Notes: generated from the letters alone by a model not told the origin. A stretch of 64,000 bases of DNA from Alistipes senegalensis (GCA_023664945.1 JAMPER010000001.1:1-64000); one strand, 5' to 3'. Shown: positions 51,697 to 62,445, counted from the first letter of the stretch. Translations and numbers: made by a program.

Positions 51697-52330
51697 TCAA
51701 CCGGCCTGGCCGCGCAGGCTCTTGTAAATCTCGCTGGAAAAAATGCCCAGCACCTGGCGCTTCATCTCGTCATTGGATAACAGCAGCGAGAAAAAATCCT
51801 GGCTCTGTGAAAGCCCCTCAATCAGGGCATCGTCAATACTATCAAAATAGGCAAACTCAAAATTCTGCTGCGTATTGTTCTTCGCGCTGGTCTTCAGCTT
51901 CTCCGACTTCATCAGAATATCCCGTACTTGGAGCATCGACTTCACCACAACATCATTGTCATAGTCCTTCCCCGTACGGCTGTTTATTTCGTCAATAATT
52001 TCCGAAAGCCGCTTCTCCATATCGTCCGTCAACCCGGAACGTCCGGTATCCGGAAGCTTTACGACAGGGCTTGCCACCAGATTGGGCGCGGCATACTCCG
52101 CCCCCTTCTTCCGGACGAAATGAGACGCCTTGATCTTGCCATCCAGGTTGATCCCGCCGCCCGGATGCCTGATTGATATACGCCAGCAAATACGAAATGA
52201 AATTGTACTTCCTGTGCAAGGCCGTATCCTCAAAACAGGAAACCTGCAACAGGAACTCATAGAACCGGACAAACCTGTGCATCACAGCCACATGCCCCAA
52301 AACAACAAACAGTACCTTCCGGTCAACCGG
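51697..52330 (-). pseudogene. Remnant of type I restriction subunit R (hsdR), C-terminal part
   Basis: About 210 codons of an HsdR C-terminus remain. An upstream piece (VRFYEFLLQVSCFED, LHRKYNFISYLLAYIN) is in one frame. From HPGGGINLDGK onward the homology continues in another, through KRLSEIIDEINSRTGKDYD, MLQVRDILMKSEKLKT and SIDDALIEGLSQSQDFFSLLLS, to a natural end KSLRGQAG. The shift lies near 52171-52176 and equals a loss of two bases or gain of one. The motor and nuclease domains are missing, and cutA abuts the break, so this is a decayed relic. No hsdM or hsdS is in the window. Confidence 0.88.
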
Positions 52331-52670
52331 TAGTTTCCAAAGCACTGCACCCGCCGCCTGTCTCTGCCGCCACCCACTGCAAATACGCAGGCAGCCCATC
52401 CGCTGCCTGCACGGCAACCACCTCCGGCACCTCATAAGGATGCAACACCTTAAGCCGTGCCGAAAGCGCAGCAAAACAACGCTTTGTTGTCTTGATCATC
52501 AGGCCAATTTCCGCTGCCTCTTCCACCTGTCCCTGCCAGCGGTAAACAGAAAACACCCCCGGAAGCATACTCACACAAGCCGCCAGCCGCTCCCCCACCA
52601 GTGCCTCCGCAATCCTTTTCGCCGTCTCCCTGTCCGGCGCCGTACTGTAAACAAGCAAAACCTTATCCAT
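52323..52670 (-). CDS. cutA: Divalent-cation tolerance protein CutA
   Basis: About 115 residues from the second of two adjacent ATGs (52670), the better choice because GGGGAGG stands just upstream; the frame extends to TTG 52721. Family motifs: VLLVYSTAPDRETAKRIAEALVGERLAACV near the start, YRWQGQVEEAAEIGLMIKTT and HPYEVPEVVAV. CutA forms compact PII-like trimers and is linked to copper tolerance, with uncertain mechanism. Its last residues (after YLQWVAAETG) run into the hsdR relic, so the 3' end may have been rebuilt at the junction. Confidence 0.92.
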   Translation of the reverse strand: MDKVLLVYSTAPDRETAKRIAEALVGERLAACVSMLPGVFSVYRWQGQVEEAAEIGLMIKTTKRCFAALSARLKVLHPYEVPEVVAVQAADGLPAYLQWVAAETGGGCSALETTG

Positions 52671-53820
52671 CATCCTCCCCTTCCCGAAACACCACCCGAT
52701 AATTGGAAACCGCACACGCAATAAAAACGCCGCCGCGTTAGCCTTCCACCGCCATAACAGCAGTCACCTGCCGCAAAACACCTCATGCACAGAAAAACAC
52801 CTTTCCCCATCCCAAGCACCGTTTCATCCCCGCTGACAGCAGCATACCATGACAATACATAAAAACCTGCCGCACGCCCCTATTGAAATGGGCTAGGCAC
52901 AGGATTGCCACAACGCATGAACAGCCTGCGCAATGTGTGGAGGTCTCACCGCTCCGATACGGAAATGCCCGATAGCGCACTTCAGGTGCGCAATATTTCC
53001 TTCGCATTTGAGGATAGTTTTGGGATGCAGGAAAATGAGTTTCTCGAACTCATCACACCAATTTGATACCAGTGTCATGCCGGGGGCAATTCTGAAAAGA
53101 AGTTTGATGAGCATGACTGTCTCCCGTAGATTGTTTGTACGGAAGATATTTCAGCATGTTTGCAGCAGGTGAAATTCTTTTGCAATCTGTGCAAATGATT
53201 GGGCAGGTGATTTATTGCGCGTGACGATTCAATTTATCGCGCGCCGCTTCATGATAACTTCGTTTATCCCGGCATTGTCCCGCGTGTTGTGTCCTTCAAC
53301 CTGTTGTGCAGGCTGGCCGGAAAGGCTTAACTTTTCTTTTTCTCCTCGCCCGGTATTTCAGCGCTTATTGGCCGGATAAGTGCATCGGTTGATGGAAATC
53401 CTCTGCTGTATGTCTATGAGAATTGCTATACAGAAATTTATAGCACTTGGGAATAGCGCTAACCTGCCCGGCATCTGTATTCCCTTCCATCGAGACGCAA
53501 CCGGCAAATGGCTGCGTTTTTATTGCTTGCAAAGCAACCTGCCCAACCCTTTGATTATTGAAATACCGCAAACAGTTTTCAGCTTGCCGTAGCCCAAATG
53601 CAGCTAAACCCGTCCAGCCATTTCCCCCACATTCAAAAATAGCAATGGCACATCCCTTGTTGCTCACCGCCTGCGAGGCTTTTATCATCCGGTTTTATCT
53701 TGCCTGCCCCGCCACTCCCCGTCATCTATCGCATATCGGCTGATTCATCTCCCAATATCCGGCAATTTTTCCCTTTCCAATCTTCCGCCGCCCTATCCGC
53801 TTTACCCCCGGCACATAACA
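52671..53820. other. Gene-poor 1.1-kb stretch between cutA and the rplQ terminator
   Basis: No convincing gene, tRNA or transposon end is seen over about 1.15 kb, an outlier in this compact window. The base composition is AT-richer than the flanks, notably at 53030-53240 and 53380-53580. Short open frames occur on both strands, but only 52893-53114 has a plausible start. An imperfect direct repeat (TTTAT[T/C]GCGCG) occurs near 53211-53243. With the adjacent hsdR relic it looks like decayed, once-foreign DNA. Confidence 0.7.
52893..53114 (-). CDS. Hypothetical small ORF in a gene-poor region
   Basis: A 73-codon minus-strand frame starts at an ATG with GGGAG about seven bases upstream and encodes a protein with several Cys and His residues (KCEGNIAHLKCAIGHF). 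I recognise no family. It lies in the AT-richer stretch beside the hsdR relic, so it may be a decayed gene or a chance frame. Confidence 0.2.
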   Translation of the reverse strand: MLIKLLFRIAPGMTLVSNWCDEFEKLIFLHPKTILKCEGNIAHLKCAIGHFRIGAVRPPHIAQAVHALWQSCA

Positions 53821-53848
53821 AAAAAGGCCGGGAAAACCCGGCCTTTTT
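53821..53848 (-). terminator. Rho-independent terminator of the alpha operon
   Basis: A perfect 12-base stem (five A/T pairs plus GGCCGGG / CCCGGCC) with a four-base loop and a T-run at the exit lies 18 bases downstream of the rplQ stop, on the minus strand. The A-run on the other side makes it potentially bidirectional. Confidence 0.93.
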
Positions 53849-53866
53849 GAACCTTTCAGAAAAAGA

Positions 53867-54268
53867 TTATGCCTTTTTCTCGGCTTTGTCTTCAGCCACT
53901 ACCGCCGGTTCAGGACGATCCACCAGCTCAACATAAGCCATAGGGGCATTATCGCCAACCCGGAACCCCATCTTCAGGATACGCAGATATCCCCCGTTGC
54001 GGTTGGCATAGCGCGGGCCCAGTTCGCCAAACAGCTTGACTACCATTTCACGGTCACGAAGGCGGTTAAAAGCCAGGCGCTTATTGGCCAGCGTATCTTT
54101 CTTGCCCAGAGTAATAATCGGCTCCACAACCCGGCGTAATTCCTTCGCCTTCGGCAAAGTCGTCTTGATAGCCTCATGGCGCAGAAGCGAAACACACATA
54201 TTGCGCAGCATGGCAAGGCGGTGAGATGTAGTGCGGTTGAGCTTCCTCAAACCGTGACGATGACGCAT
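53867..54268 (-). CDS. rplQ: 50S ribosomal protein L17
   Basis: The 133-residue protein begins [20 protein letters not shown], the invariant L17 start. After the core (about 118 residues) a short Ala/Glu/Lys tail follows. L17 lies near the peptide exit tunnel of the 50S subunit. It is the last gene of the alpha operon, 85 bases after rpoA, and the strong terminator stands 18 bases after its stop. Confidence 0.98.
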   Translation of the reverse strand: MRHRHGLRKLNRTTSHRLAMLRNMCVSLLRHEAIKTTLPKAKELRRVVEPIITLGKKDTLANKRLAFNRLRDREMVVKLFGELGPRYANRNGGYLRILKMGFRVGDNAPMAYVELVDRPEPAVVAEDKAEKKA

Positions 54269-54353
54269 AATATTTCCTCTTTTATCTTGAAATCCGGCTC
54301 TTCTATCAGCAAGCCGCTGCGGGCCGGTTCACGTTAAAAAACACTTCCCGGTA

Positions 54354-55331
54354 TTACTTCTCCAGTCCCGGCGGGGGCCAGTTATCCAGCTTCATCCCCA
54401 GCGTGAGGCCGCGCGAAGCCAGCACTTCCTTAATCTCGTTCAACGACTTGCGGCCCAGATTCGGCGTCTTCAGCAGCTCATTTTCACTACGCTGGATCAG
54501 GTCGCCAATATAATTGATATTTTCCGCTTTCAGGCAGTTGGCCGAACGTACCGTCAACTCAAGATCATCAACCGGACGAAGCAGAACCGGGTCAACCGGC
54601 GGAAGCTGCGACATCGCTTCAGAAGAAGCTTCCGTCCCTTCAAGCGCGGCGAAAACACTCAGCTGGTCAACCAGAATACGGGCAGACTGGCGAATAGCCT
54701 CCTCAGCCGTAATGACGCCGTTGGTTTCAATATTGATAATCAGCTTATCCAGGTCAGTACGCTGCTCAACCCGGGCAGATTCAACCGAATAGGAAACACG
54801 GCGGACAGGTGAAAAAGAAGCATCCAGAATAATACGGCCAATCGTCTTGTTGGCATCTTCCGAGAGCCTGCGCACATTTCCCGGCACATAGCCCCGGCCT
54901 GTTTCCACCTTCACCTGCATATCCAGCTTGCCGCTTTCCGTCAAATGCGCAATCACATGCTCCGGATTGATAATTTCCACATCATGCGGCAGCTCAATAT
55001 CGGCAGCAGTGACAATACCCAGCCCTTCCTTTTTCAAAGTCAGGGTAACTTCCTCACGGTTATGCAGCTTGAAAACAACACCCTTCAGGTTCAGGAGCAA
55101 ATCAACCACATCCTCCTGCACACCGTCCAGCGTAGAATACTCATGCACCACACCGGCTATCGTCACCTCTGTCGGCGCATAACCGGGCATGGAAGAAAGC
55201 AGAACACGGCGCAAGGCATTGCCCAGCGTATGTCCATATCCCCGCTCAAAAGGCTCCATCTCCACCCTGGAATGGCCAGGACCCAGCACCTCCACATTGA
55301 TAATGCGCGGCTTGAGAAAATTGTTTGGCAT
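54354..55331 (-). CDS. rpoA: RNA polymerase subunit alpha
   Basis: The 325-residue protein has the N-terminal dimerisation and assembly domain ([26 protein letters not shown]) and a C-terminal domain with [15 protein letters not shown] and [24 protein letters not shown], which binds UP elements and activators. It ends WPPPGLEK, as in other betaproteobacteria. It lies between rpsD and rplQ in the standard alpha operon order. Confidence 0.99.
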   Translation of the reverse strand: MPNNFLKPRIINVEVLGPGHSRVEMEPFERGYGHTLGNALRRVLLSSMPGYAPTEVTIAGVVHEYSTLDGVQEDVVDLLLNLKGVVFKLHNREEVTLTLKKEGLGIVTAADIELPHDVEIINPEHVIAHLTESGKLDMQVKVETGRGYVPGNVRRLSEDANKTIGRIILDASFSPVRRVSYSVESARVEQRTDLDKLIINIETNGVITAEEAIRQSARILVDQLSVFAALEGTEASSEAMSQLPPVDPVLLRPVDDLELTVRSANCLKAENINYIGDLIQRSENELLKTPNLGRKSLNEIKEVLASRGLTLGMKLDNWPPPGLEK

Positions 55332-55431
55332 AAAATGTCCTTTTCAATACCCTCGGCTCGTTACACCGATAAGGCTGATGGCACAAACAAAAAAACAAAA
55401 AGAGGATGGCTTCATAAGCCATCCTTCGTCA

Positions 55432-56055
55432 TTAACGCGAATACAGCTCAATAATCAGCGATTCATTGACATCATTGGCAAACTCGGAGCGATCCGGAAC
55501 ACGCTTGAACTGGCCTTCCATCTTCTGTGCGTCAACCGAAACCCATTCAGCCATGCCGATTTGCTCGGCCAAAGAAAGCGATTCAATAATACGGGCCTGC
55601 TTCTTGGCCTTCTCACGAATAGCCACCACATCATTGGGCTTGACCAGGTAGGAAGGAATATTCACCACCTTGCCATTCACCATAACCGCCTGGTGGCTCA
55701 CCAGCTGGCGGCTCTCGGCGCGGGTCGAACCAAACCCCATACGGTAAACCACATTGTCCAGGCGCGTTTCCAAAAGCTGCATCAAATTGTCGCCCGTGTT
55801 GCCTTTCCTGCGTTCAGCTTCGGCAAAATAACGGCGGAACTGCCTTTCCAGCACACCGTACATACGTTTCACTTTTTGTTTCTCGCGAAGCTGATTGCCA
55901 TAGTCCGACATACGTGCGCCGGAACGCAGGCCGTGCTGCCCCGGTTTCACATCCAGCTTGCATTTGGAATCCAGCGAGCGGCGGGCGCTCTTTAAGAAAA
56001 GATCAGTGCCTTCACGGCGGGAAAGCTTGGCCTTCGGCCCAATATAACGTGCCAC
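55432..56055 (-). CDS. rpsD: 30S ribosomal protein S4
   Basis: The 207-residue protein has the S4 start [19 protein letters not shown] and the S4 RNA-binding domain ([21 protein letters not shown]-like segment). The start is GTG at 56055 with AAGGAAC upstream. The N-terminus has [11 protein letters not shown] without the CxxC zinc knuckle. S4 nucleates 30S assembly and, in E. coli, represses translation of the alpha operon. I did not identify the corresponding pseudoknot here. Confidence 0.98.
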   Translation of the reverse strand: MARYIGPKAKLSRREGTDLFLKSARRSLDSKCKLDVKPGQHGLRSGARMSDYGNQLREKQKVKRMYGVLERQFRRYFAEAERRKGNTGDNLMQLLETRLDNVVYRMGFGSTRAESRQLVSHQAVMVNGKVVNIPSYLVKPNDVVAIREKAKKQARIIESLSLAEQIGMAEWVSVDAQKMEGQFKRVPDRSEFANDVNESLIIELYSR

Positions 56056-56150
56056 AATAGTTCCTTTACAATCAATGACGCCCCGAATTCAGCATAATCC
56101 AGGCGCTAGTCAGGCCATCGTTGGCCTGACAGTGGTCTTAAACAAAAAAA

Positions 56151-56552
56151 TCAGATACGGCGGCGCTTGGGAGGACGGCAGCCGTTATGCGGAATCGGAG
56201 TAATATCCTGGATCTGGGTAATGCGAATACCCAAGTTATTCAGGGCGCGCACAGCAGATTCGCGGCCAGGCCCCGGGCCTTTGATGCGCACTTCCAGATT
56301 CTTGATCCCGTACTCCATGGCAACCTTCCCTGCGGATTCCGCAGCCACCTGTGCAGCAAACGGGGTCGATTTGCGCGAACCCCTGAAACCTGCACCGCCA
56401 GAAGTTGCCCAGGTCAGGGTATTGCCCTGACGGTCAGTGATCGTGATGATCGTATTGTTAAAAGAAGCATGAACATGCGCCACTCCTTCCGCAATATTTC
56501 TCTTCACTTTTTTGCGCACACGAGATGCTGCGCTGCTTGATGCTTTTGCCAT
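56151..56552 (-). CDS. rpsK: 30S ribosomal protein S11
   Basis: The 133-residue protein has the S11 signature [23 protein letters not shown] and ends [14 protein letters not shown], the invariant C-terminus. S11 forms part of the 30S platform at the mRNA exit site. It lies between rpsM (44-base gap) and rpsD (95-base gap). Confidence 0.98.
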   Translation of the reverse strand: MAKASSSAASRVRKKVKRNIAEGVAHVHASFNNTIITITDRQGNTLTWATSGGAGFRGSRKSTPFAAQVAAESAGKVAMEYGIKNLEVRIKGPGPGRESAVRALNNLGIRITQIQDITPIPHNGCRPPKRRRI

Positions 56553-56596
56553 ATTTAAAATCCTTGATCCTTCTACGATTCAAACAGGATGGTTAC

Positions 56597-56962
56597 TTAT
56601 TTCTTCAGAGCCTGTGCTGCCTTGCGCGGTCCCTTCCGGGTACGTGCGTTCGTGCGGGTACGCTGCCCCCTCACAGGCAATCCGCGGCGGTGGCGCAGCC
56701 CGCGATAACACCCCAGATCCATCAGGCGTTTTACGCTCATGGAAACTTCACGGCGCAAATCACCTTCAATCAGGTAGTGGTTCAGGGCATCACGAAGCTT
56801 TTCAAGTTCATTGTCATCGAGATCCTTGACCTTTTTGGAAGGCTCCACACCGGTGGCCTCGCAAATTTCCTTCGCGCGCGGACGGCCAATGCCATAAATA
56901 GCCGTCAGGCCGATAACTATATGCTGATGATTGGGAATGTTTACCCCTGCAATACGTGCCAT
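56597..56962 (-). CDS. rpsM: 30S ribosomal protein S13
   Basis: The 121-residue protein begins [26 protein letters not shown], with the helix-two-turn-helix start, and has [26 protein letters not shown] near the end. S13 sits at the head of the 30S subunit and contacts tRNA and the 50S bridge. It follows rpmJ by 24 bases. Confidence 0.98.
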   Translation of the reverse strand: MARIAGVNIPNHQHIVIGLTAIYGIGRPRAKEICEATGVEPSKKVKDLDDNELEKLRDALNHYLIEGDLRREVSMSVKRLMDLGCYRGLRHRRGLPVRGQRTRTNARTRKGPRKAAQALKK

Positions 56963-56986
56963 TCGTTAGTCCTAATAATGCCGTTA

Positions 56987-57100
56987 TTAACCTTGACGCT
57001 GTTTATGACGTTTTTCCGTGCAAATAACACGTATTACGCCATTGCGCTTGATAATCTTGCAATTGCGGCAGATCCGCTTGACAGATGCCTGTACCTTCAT
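56987..57100 (-). CDS. rpmJ: 50S ribosomal protein L36
   Basis: A 37-residue protein read from the minus strand, [20 protein letters not shown] at the start and HKQRQG at the end. C11, C14, C27 and H32 form the zinc site of the C+ type. L36 stabilises 23S rRNA structure. It sits between infA and rpsM, as is usual. Confidence 0.97.
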   Translation of the reverse strand: MKVQASVKRICRNCKIIKRNGVIRVICTEKRHKQRQG

Positions 57101-57139
57101 TTTCAACCTCTTTCAAAACTAATATACGAGCGGTTCGCG

Positions 57140-57358
57140 CTACTTTGACCGGAAAACAATCCGGGCACGGCTCAAATCATAAGGCGTCAATTCAACCGTC
57201 ACCTTATCCCCCGGAAGAATACGAATATAGTTCATACGCATTTTTCCGGATATATGCCCCAGCACAATATGTCCATTTTCCAGCTTGACGCGAAAAGTTG
57301 CGTTGGGCAGATTGTCAACAATTTCCCCCTGCATCTGGATAACGTCATCTTTTGCCAT
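57140..57358 (-). CDS. infA: Translation initiation factor IF-1
   Basis: The 72-residue S1-fold protein begins [24 protein letters not shown] and ends [13 protein letters not shown]-1 occupies the A site of the 30S subunit during initiation. It lies between secY and rpmJ in the ribosomal cluster, a placement typical of betaproteobacteria and Gram-positives, whereas E. coli has infA elsewhere. Confidence 0.97.
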   Translation of the reverse strand: MAKDDVIQMQGEIVDNLPNATFRVKLENGHIVLGHISGKMRMNYIRILPGDKVTVELTPYDLSRARIVFRSK

Positions 57359-57401
57359 AGGTTGCTGCTTCTCTTCTTACAATTCAGTTATTAAAGGGTA
57401 A

Positions 57402-58733
57402 TTATCCCTTGAAATTAGACTTCTTCAACAACGATTCATACTGGTGCGACATAACGAAATTCTGGATCTGCGCCATAAAATCAATCGTCACCACCACAAT
57501 AATCAGCAAGGAAGTTCCGCCAAAATAAAACGGCACATTCCACTTTGCCACCAAAAACTCCGGCAGCAGACACACCAGCGTAACATATATCGCACCCGCC
57601 AAAGTCAGGCGCATCAAAATCCTGTCAACATAACGGGCCGTCTGCTCTCCCGGACGGATACCCGGAATAAAAGCGCCGCTCTTTTTCAGGTTATCCGCCG
57701 TCTCACGGCTGTTAAATACCAATGCCGTATAGAAAAAACAGAAGAAAATAATGGCAATGGCATACAAAAGCGCATGCATCGGCTCCCCCGGCCCCAGTGA
57801 AGCCGAAAGATCCTTCAGGAAACGGACAAACATATTATCCGATTCTATGCCTGTTGCAAACCACCCTGCAATCGTTGCCGGGAACAATATAATGGATGAA
57901 GCAAAAATCGGAGGAATAACGCCGGCCATATTAACCTTCAGCGGCAAATGCGTGCTTTGGCCGCCATAAATCTTGTTACCCACCTGGCGCTTGGCATAAT
58001 TCACCAGAATCCGGCGCTGGCCGCTCTCGATAAAGACCACCAGGAAAGTCACCCCGGCAACAATCACACAAATCACCAGCGCCGAAATCGCGCTCATGGA
58101 CCCCGTGCGGACCAACTCGAACAAGCCGCCAATCGCATTGGGCAAACCAGCGGCAATACCGGCAAAAATCAGGATAGAAATACCGTTGCCAAGACCTCTT
58201 TCCGTAATCTGCTCGCCCAGCCACATCAAAAACATCGTTCCGGTCAAAAGCGTCACAACCGCTGTGAAACGAAACAGCAGCCCCGGCTCAATCACCAAAC
58301 CGGGCTGAGACTCAACAGCAATAGCAATACCCAGGCCCTGAAACGCGGCAAGAAAGAGCGTGCCATAACGCGTATATTGCGTCATCTTCCGGCGGCCAGC
58401 CTCCCCCTCTTTTTTCAGCGCAGCAATCTGGGGAGAAACAATGCCGATCATCTGCATGATAATCGAAGCGGAAATGTAAGGCATAATCCCCAGCGCAAAC
58501 ACCGAAAAACGGGAAAGCGCGCCGCCCGAAAACATGTTGAACATGCCAAGGATTCCCCCTTCATTTTGCCTGAAGAGAAAAGCCAGCTGATCCGGGTCAA
58601 TACCGGGAACCGGTATATGGGCGCCAATCCGGTAAACCACCAGTGCGCCGAGCAAAAACCACAGACGCCCCCACGGAAAACCGCTCACCGAACCTTTTGC
58701 CGGCGGCACCGCCACTCTAGATGATGTTGCCAA
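57402..58733 (-). CDS. secY: Protein translocase subunit SecY
   Basis: The 443-residue membrane protein has ten hydrophobic helices. Signatures include [13 protein letters not shown] (helix 1), [25 protein letters not shown] and the cytoplasmic loop [12 protein letters not shown]. SecY forms the protein-conducting channel with SecE and SecG. The start is TTG at 58733, with GGGGAAA about seven bases upstream. No better ATG exists before the conserved region. It follows rplO by 18 bases. Confidence 0.97.
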   Translation of the reverse strand: MATSSRVAVPPAKGSVSGFPWGRLWFLLGALVVYRIGAHIPVPGIDPDQLAFLFRQNEGGILGMFNMFSGGALSRFSVFALGIMPYISASIIMQMIGIVSPQIAALKKEGEAGRRKMTQYTRYGTLFLAAFQGLGIAIAVESQPGLVIEPGLLFRFTAVVTLLTGTMFLMWLGEQITERGLGNGISILIFAGIAAGLPNAIGGLFELVRTGSMSAISALVICVIVAGVTFLVVFIESGQRRILVNYAKRQVGNKIYGGQSTHLPLKVNMAGVIPPIFASSIILFPATIAGWFATGIESDNMFVRFLKDLSASLGPGEPMHALLYAIAIIFFCFFYTALVFNSRETADNLKKSGAFIPGIRPGEQTARYVDRILMRLTLAGAIYVTLVCLLPEFLVAKWNVPFYFGGTSLLIIVVVTIDFMAQIQNFVMSHQYESLLKKSNFKG

Positions 58734-58751
58734 TCGATTTCCCCGTTATCC

Positions 58752-59183
58752 TTACGCGATAGTCCCGCCCTGGGCCTCAATCGCTGCACGCGCCCCCTTC
58801 GTAACCTTCAGCCCCGAAAGATTGACCCGCTTGCTCAGCTCGCCCGAGAGAATGACCCGTACATCCTTGACAAGTTGCGAAACAATGCCAGCCTGCTTCA
58901 GCACCAGCAAATCCACATCAGTCACCGCCAGTTTTTCCAGGTCGGAAAGCCGTACTTCCGCACGATAGGGAACTGCCATGGACTTAAACCCGCGCTTCGG
59001 CAAACGCCGTTGCAACGGCATCTGGCCGCCCTCAAAACCAACCCTGTGGAAACCGCCGGCACGCGATTTTTGCCCCTTGTGGCCGCGGCCTGCCGTCTTG
59101 CCCAAACCGGAACCAATTCCCCGACCAACCCTGCGCGCAGTTTGCTTTGCGCCGGCGGCAGGTTGCAAATTATTCAATTTCAT
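58752..59183 (-). CDS. rplO: 50S ribosomal protein L15
   Basis: The 143-residue protein begins [22 protein letters not shown] and has the Gly/Arg/Lys-rich [21 protein letters not shown] segment that threads into the 50S interior. The C-terminal globular domain ends [13 protein letters not shown]. It lies between rpmD and secY. Confidence 0.98.
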   Translation of the reverse strand: MKLNNLQPAAGAKQTARRVGRGIGSGLGKTAGRGHKGQKSRAGGFHRVGFEGGQMPLQRRLPKRGFKSMAVPYRAEVRLSDLEKLAVTDVDLLVLKQAGIVSQLVKDVRVILSGELSKRVNLSGLKVTKGARAAIEAQGGTIA

Positions 59184-59212
59184 AGCTTACCCTGTAGGCT
59201 GTTTTTCCGTAA

Positions 59213-59395
59213 TCAGGAAACCACTTTAACAAGAAAAGAAACCTTGTTGATCATTCCGCGAATAGCCGGCGTATCTTCCAGCGTAGAAACGGAATTCAAA
59301 CGACGCAGTCCAAGGCCGCGCACCGTAGCACGCTGTGACTCCCTTGTTCCGATCAGGCTTTTGACAAGCTTTACCTTGATTTGATTAGAAGACAT
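59213..59395 (-). CDS. rpmD: 50S ribosomal protein L30
   Basis: The 60-residue protein (from ATG 59395, with AAGG and AGGTAA upstream; the frame starts two codons earlier at a GTG) has the L30 pattern [28 protein letters not shown]. It lies between rpsE and rplO. Confidence 0.97.
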   Translation of the reverse strand: MSSNQIKVKLVKSLIGTRESQRATVRGLGLRRLNSVSTLEDTPAIRGMINKVSFLVKVVS

Positions 59396-59408
59396 AGTCA
59401 CTTACCTT

Positions 59409-59927
59409 TTACCCGATGATTTCCTCAACTGACTTGCCGCGCTTGGCAGCAATCTCCGACGGCGTGTTCATGGATTCCAGCGCATTCATCGTAGCGCGAA
59501 CCATATTGTAGGGATTACTGGAACCAAATGACTTGGCAACCACATTCGTTACCCCCAGCACATCAAACATGGCACGCATGGCACCGCCTGCAATCACACC
59601 CGTACCCTGCTTGGCCGGATTCAGCATCACCTTGGAAGCGCCATGCTTGCCAATCAAAGTATGCTGCAACGTCCCGTCCTTCAGCGTTACCTTGATCATA
59701 TTGCGGCGAGCCTCTTCCATTGCCTTTTGCACCGCAACAGGCACCTCCTTGGATTTGCCCTTGCCCATACCGATACGGCCATCGCCATCTCCCACGACCG
59801 TCAGCGCAGAAAAACCCATGATACGGCCGCCTTTAACCACCTTGGTCACGCGGTTGATGGCAATCATTTTTTCGCGCAAACCATCATCAGGCCGTTCGCT
59901 CTGCATTTTCTGTTGCATTTTTGCCAT
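59409..59927 (-). CDS. rpsE: 30S ribosomal protein S5
   Basis: The 172-residue protein has the S5 double-stranded RNA-binding-like domain ([40 protein letters not shown]) and a second domain with [26 protein letters not shown]5 contributes to decoding accuracy. It starts ten bases after rplR. Confidence 0.98.
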   Translation of the reverse strand: MAKMQQKMQSERPDDGLREKMIAINRVTKVVKGGRIMGFSALTVVGDGDGRIGMGKGKSKEVPVAVQKAMEEARRNMIKVTLKDGTLQHTLIGKHGASKVMLNPAKQGTGVIAGGAMRAMFDVLGVTNVVAKSFGSSNPYNMVRATMNALESMNTPSEIAAKRGKSVEEIIG

Positions 59928-59937
59928 GGAATATCCC

Positions 59938-60300
59938 TCAGAACTTCAGACCGGCTTCGCGCGCTGCTTCTGCCAGCGCCTTGACACGGCCATGATAACG
60001 AAAACCGGAACGGTCAAAAGCAACTTCGGTAATACCTGCCTTCAACGCTTTCTCCGCAACCCTCTTTCCAACCAGTGTCGCAGCCGCCACATTGCCGCCA
60101 GCGCCCGGCTTGCCGCCAAGCTGCTGCCGCACTTCGCTTTCTGCCGTAGAGGCCGATGCCAGGACACGGGAGTCGGGCGCAACAACATTGGCATAAATAT
60201 GCATATTGGTACGATGCACCGACAAACGGTTTACCCCCAACACCGCAATTTTGGCCCGGGTCTGACGCCCGCGACGCAAACGTGATTGTTTTTTGTTCAT
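59938..60300 (-). CDS. rplR: 50S ribosomal protein L18
   Basis: About 120 residues from ATG 60300; the frame begins one codon earlier at GTG. A basic N-terminus ([16 protein letters not shown]) precedes the conserved HIYANVV core and the ending [27 protein letters not shown]18 binds 5S rRNA with L5 and L25. Confidence 0.98.
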   Translation of the reverse strand: MNKKQSRLRRGRQTRAKIAVLGVNRLSVHRTNMHIYANVVAPDSRVLASASTAESEVRQQLGGKPGAGGNVAAATLVGKRVAEKALKAGITEVAFDRSGFRYHGRVKALAEAAREAGLKF

Positions 60301-60312
60301 CACACGCCCCTA

Positions 60313-60846
60313 TTACTTCTTCTTGGTTTCTTTAAGCTTGACCACTTCGTCAACATAGCGAACACCCTTGCCCTTGTAAGGCTCAGGACGGCGATATGCA
60401 CGAACCTCGGCAGCCACCTGCCCCACAACCTGCTTGTCAACCCCCTTGAGGATGATTTCAGTTTGCGATGGCGTCTCACATTTGACGCCTGCCGGCATTT
60501 TATGCGCAACAGGATGGGAAAAGCCCAGAGACATATTCAGCGTATCCCCTTGCGCCTGCGCACGAAAGCCCACACCAACCAGCGTCAGGCGGCGTTCAAA
60601 GCCCTTGCTGACACCCTGAACCATATTGTTTAACAACGCACGGGTCGTCCCCCACATAGCCTGGGCCTCGCGGCTTTCGTTTGTCCGCTCAACCATCAGG
60701 CACTTGTTTTCCTCTTTTACCCGGACATGTTCGGAAAGATCACGCGACAACGTGCCCAACGAACCCTTCACCGTAATCTGCCCGCCAGAAAGACTGACGG
60801 TAACGCCATCCGGAATAGCAATCGGCATTTTTCCAACTCTTGACAT
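60313..60846 (-). CDS. rplF: 50S ribosomal protein L6
   Basis: The 177-residue protein begins [17 protein letters not shown] and has two repeated L6 domains. The signature [24 protein letters not shown] ends the protein. L6 lies near the factor-binding site and sarcin-ricin loop. Confidence 0.98.
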   Translation of the reverse strand: MSRVGKMPIAIPDGVTVSLSGGQITVKGSLGTLSRDLSEHVRVKEENKCLMVERTNESREAQAMWGTTRALLNNMVQGVSKGFERRLTLVGVGFRAQAQGDTLNMSLGFSHPVAHKMPAGVKCETPSQTEIILKGVDKQVVGQVAAEVRAYRRPEPYKGKGVRYVDEVVKLKETKKK

Positions 60847-60856
60847 GCTTGACTCC

Positions 60857-61252
60857 TCAGGCTACATAACAGATCACTTCGCCACCCACGCCGGTTGCGC
60901 GCGCCTTGCGATCCGTCATCACCCCCTTCGGGGTAGAAACAATAGCAACGCCCAGACCGTTCATCACGCTCGGCAACTCATCACGCCCCTTGTAAATACG
61001 AAGGCCAGGACGGGAAACACGTTCCAGCCGTTCAATAACGGGACGCCCAACATAATACTTCAATGCAATACTCAACTCGGCCTTGCCGCCTTCTTCCTTC
61101 ACGCCAAAAGACTCAATATACCCTTCCTCTTTCAGCACATTTGCAATAGCCACCTTGACCTTTGAAGAAGGCATCGAGACGGAATTTTTATTGACTTGCT
61201 GCGCATTGCGGATGCGGGTCAGCATATCTGCGATAGGATCGCTCATACTCAT
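60857..61252 (-). CDS. rpsH: 30S ribosomal protein S8
   Basis: The 131-residue protein begins [18 protein letters not shown] and ends [18 protein letters not shown], both invariant in S8. In E. coli S8 also represses spc operon translation by binding near the rplE start. GGAGGGAA precedes the ATG. Confidence 0.98.
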   Translation of the reverse strand: MSMSDPIADMLTRIRNAQQVNKNSVSMPSSKVKVAIANVLKEEGYIESFGVKEEGGKAELSIALKYYVGRPVIERLERVSRPGLRIYKGRDELPSVMNGLGVAIVSTPKGVMTDRKARATGVGGEVICYVA

Positions 61253-61267
61253 GAATATTCCCTCCTG

Positions 61268-61573
61268 CTACCAGCTGGCTTTGGTAACGCCGGGAATCTC
61301 GCCATTCATGGCAAACTCCCGGAGCTTGGTACGGCCCAGGCCAAATTTTCTATAGGTGCCGCGCGGCCGGCCGGTAAGCGCACAACGATTGCGCTGACGG
61401 GTCGGATTTGCATTGCGCGGCAACGATTGCAATTTCAGACGCGCCTCGTAGCGTTCTTCGTCTGTCTTGCCCTGATCGTCAATAATTGCCTTCAAAGCGG
61501 CGCGCTTGGCGGCATACTTCTTCACCAGATCCGCACGCTTCTTTTCACGATTAATAAGTGCCAGTTTAGCCAT
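61268..61573 (-). CDS. rpsN: 30S ribosomal protein S14 (zinc-free type)
   Basis: The 101-residue protein has [31 protein letters not shown] and ends GVTKASW. It is the long C- form without the CxxC zinc sites of the short form. It sits in the usual spc position between rplE and rpsH. Confidence 0.98.
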   Translation of the reverse strand: MAKLALINREKKRADLVKKYAAKRAALKAIIDDQGKTDEERYEARLKLQSLPRNANPTRQRNRCALTGRPRGTYRKFGLGRTKLREFAMNGEIPGVTKASW

Positions 61574-61579
61574 ACTGCC

Positions 61580-62119
61580 TCAGTTTCTGAACGGAAATTT
61601 AAATGCGGAGAGGAGCGCTCTAGACTCGTCATCCGTCTTGGCGGTTGTCGTAATGCTGATATTCAGACCGCGCAAGGCATCTATTTTGTCATATTCAATC
61701 TCGGGAAAAATAATCTGTTCCCGAATCCCCAGATTATAGTTACCCCTGCCATCAAAAGACCTGGCAGAAATCCCGCGAAAATCCCTCACACGCGGCAACG
61801 CAATCGTTACAAGACGGTCAAGGAACTCATACATCCGCTCGCCGCGCAACGTCACCATGCAACCAATCGGGTAACCGTCACGAATCTTGAACCCGGCAAT
61901 CGATTTTTTTGCCTTGGTCACAACCGGCTTCTGGCCGGCAATCTTGCCCAGATCCTCAATTGCATGATCAATAATCTTTTTATCTGCCACCGCTTCAGAC
62001 AAACCCATATTCAGGGTTATCTTGGTAATGCGAGGCACCTGCATTACGGTCTTGTAGGAAAATTGCGCCATCAGATCAGGCACAACCTTTTCCCTGTAAA
62101 AATCTCTTAAACGCGCCAT
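61580..62119 (-). CDS. rplE: 50S ribosomal protein L5
   Basis: The 179-residue protein begins [20 protein letters not shown] and contains [21 protein letters not shown] and the end [21 protein letters not shown]5 binds 5S rRNA and contacts the P-site tRNA. It starts two bases after rplX. Confidence 0.98.
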   Translation of the reverse strand: MARLRDFYREKVVPDLMAQFSYKTVMQVPRITKITLNMGLSEAVADKKIIDHAIEDLGKIAGQKPVVTKAKKSIAGFKIRDGYPIGCMVTLRGERMYEFLDRLVTIALPRVRDFRGISARSFDGRGNYNLGIREQIIFPEIEYDKIDALRGLNISITTTAKTDDESRALLSAFKFPFRN

Positions 62120-62121
62120 AA

Positions 62122-62436
62122 TTATTTCGCCCCAACAACTCTGCCACTGGATTTGTAAACGCGAACCTTCTTGCCGTCCACAACCTTGAAACCCACACGC
62201 TCAGCCTTATTAGAAACCACGTCATACAATGCCACATTGGAGACATGAATCGGCATCTGTTTATTTTCAATTCCTCCTGTTGCCCCCGTCATCGGGTTGG
62301 GACGAATCGTCTTTTTGACCACATTGATATTCTTGACAACAACATAGTCATCCAGGCAACGCTCCACAATACCGCGCTTGCCCTTATCCTTGCCGGCCAG
62401 AACAATGACCTCATCATCTTTTCTGATTTTTTTCAT
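62122..62436 (-). CDS. rplX: 50S ribosomal protein L24
   Basis: About 104 residues from ATG 62436 (GGGGAG upstream; a GTG codon directly precedes it). The KOW motif is [19 protein letters not shown], followed by the [19 protein letters not shown] segment. L24 initiates 50S assembly. Confidence 0.98.
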   Translation of the reverse strand: MKKIRKDDEVIVLAGKDKGKRGIVERCLDDYVVVKNINVVKKTIRPNPMTGATGGIENKQMPIHVSNVALYDVVSNKAERVGFKVVDGKKVRVYKSSGRVVGAK

Positions 62437-62445
62437 CACACTCCC

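Noticed and set aside
51992-52474. 160-codon minus-strand frame as an independent gene
   Set aside because: Its first part is antiphase to cutA, and its only protein-like part is the out-of-frame HsdR segment, so it is covered by the pseudogene call.
53365-53688. 107-codon minus-strand frame in the gene-poor region
   Set aside because: It has no SD, no homology and irregular composition; a shorter plus-strand frame overlaps it with equal lack of support.
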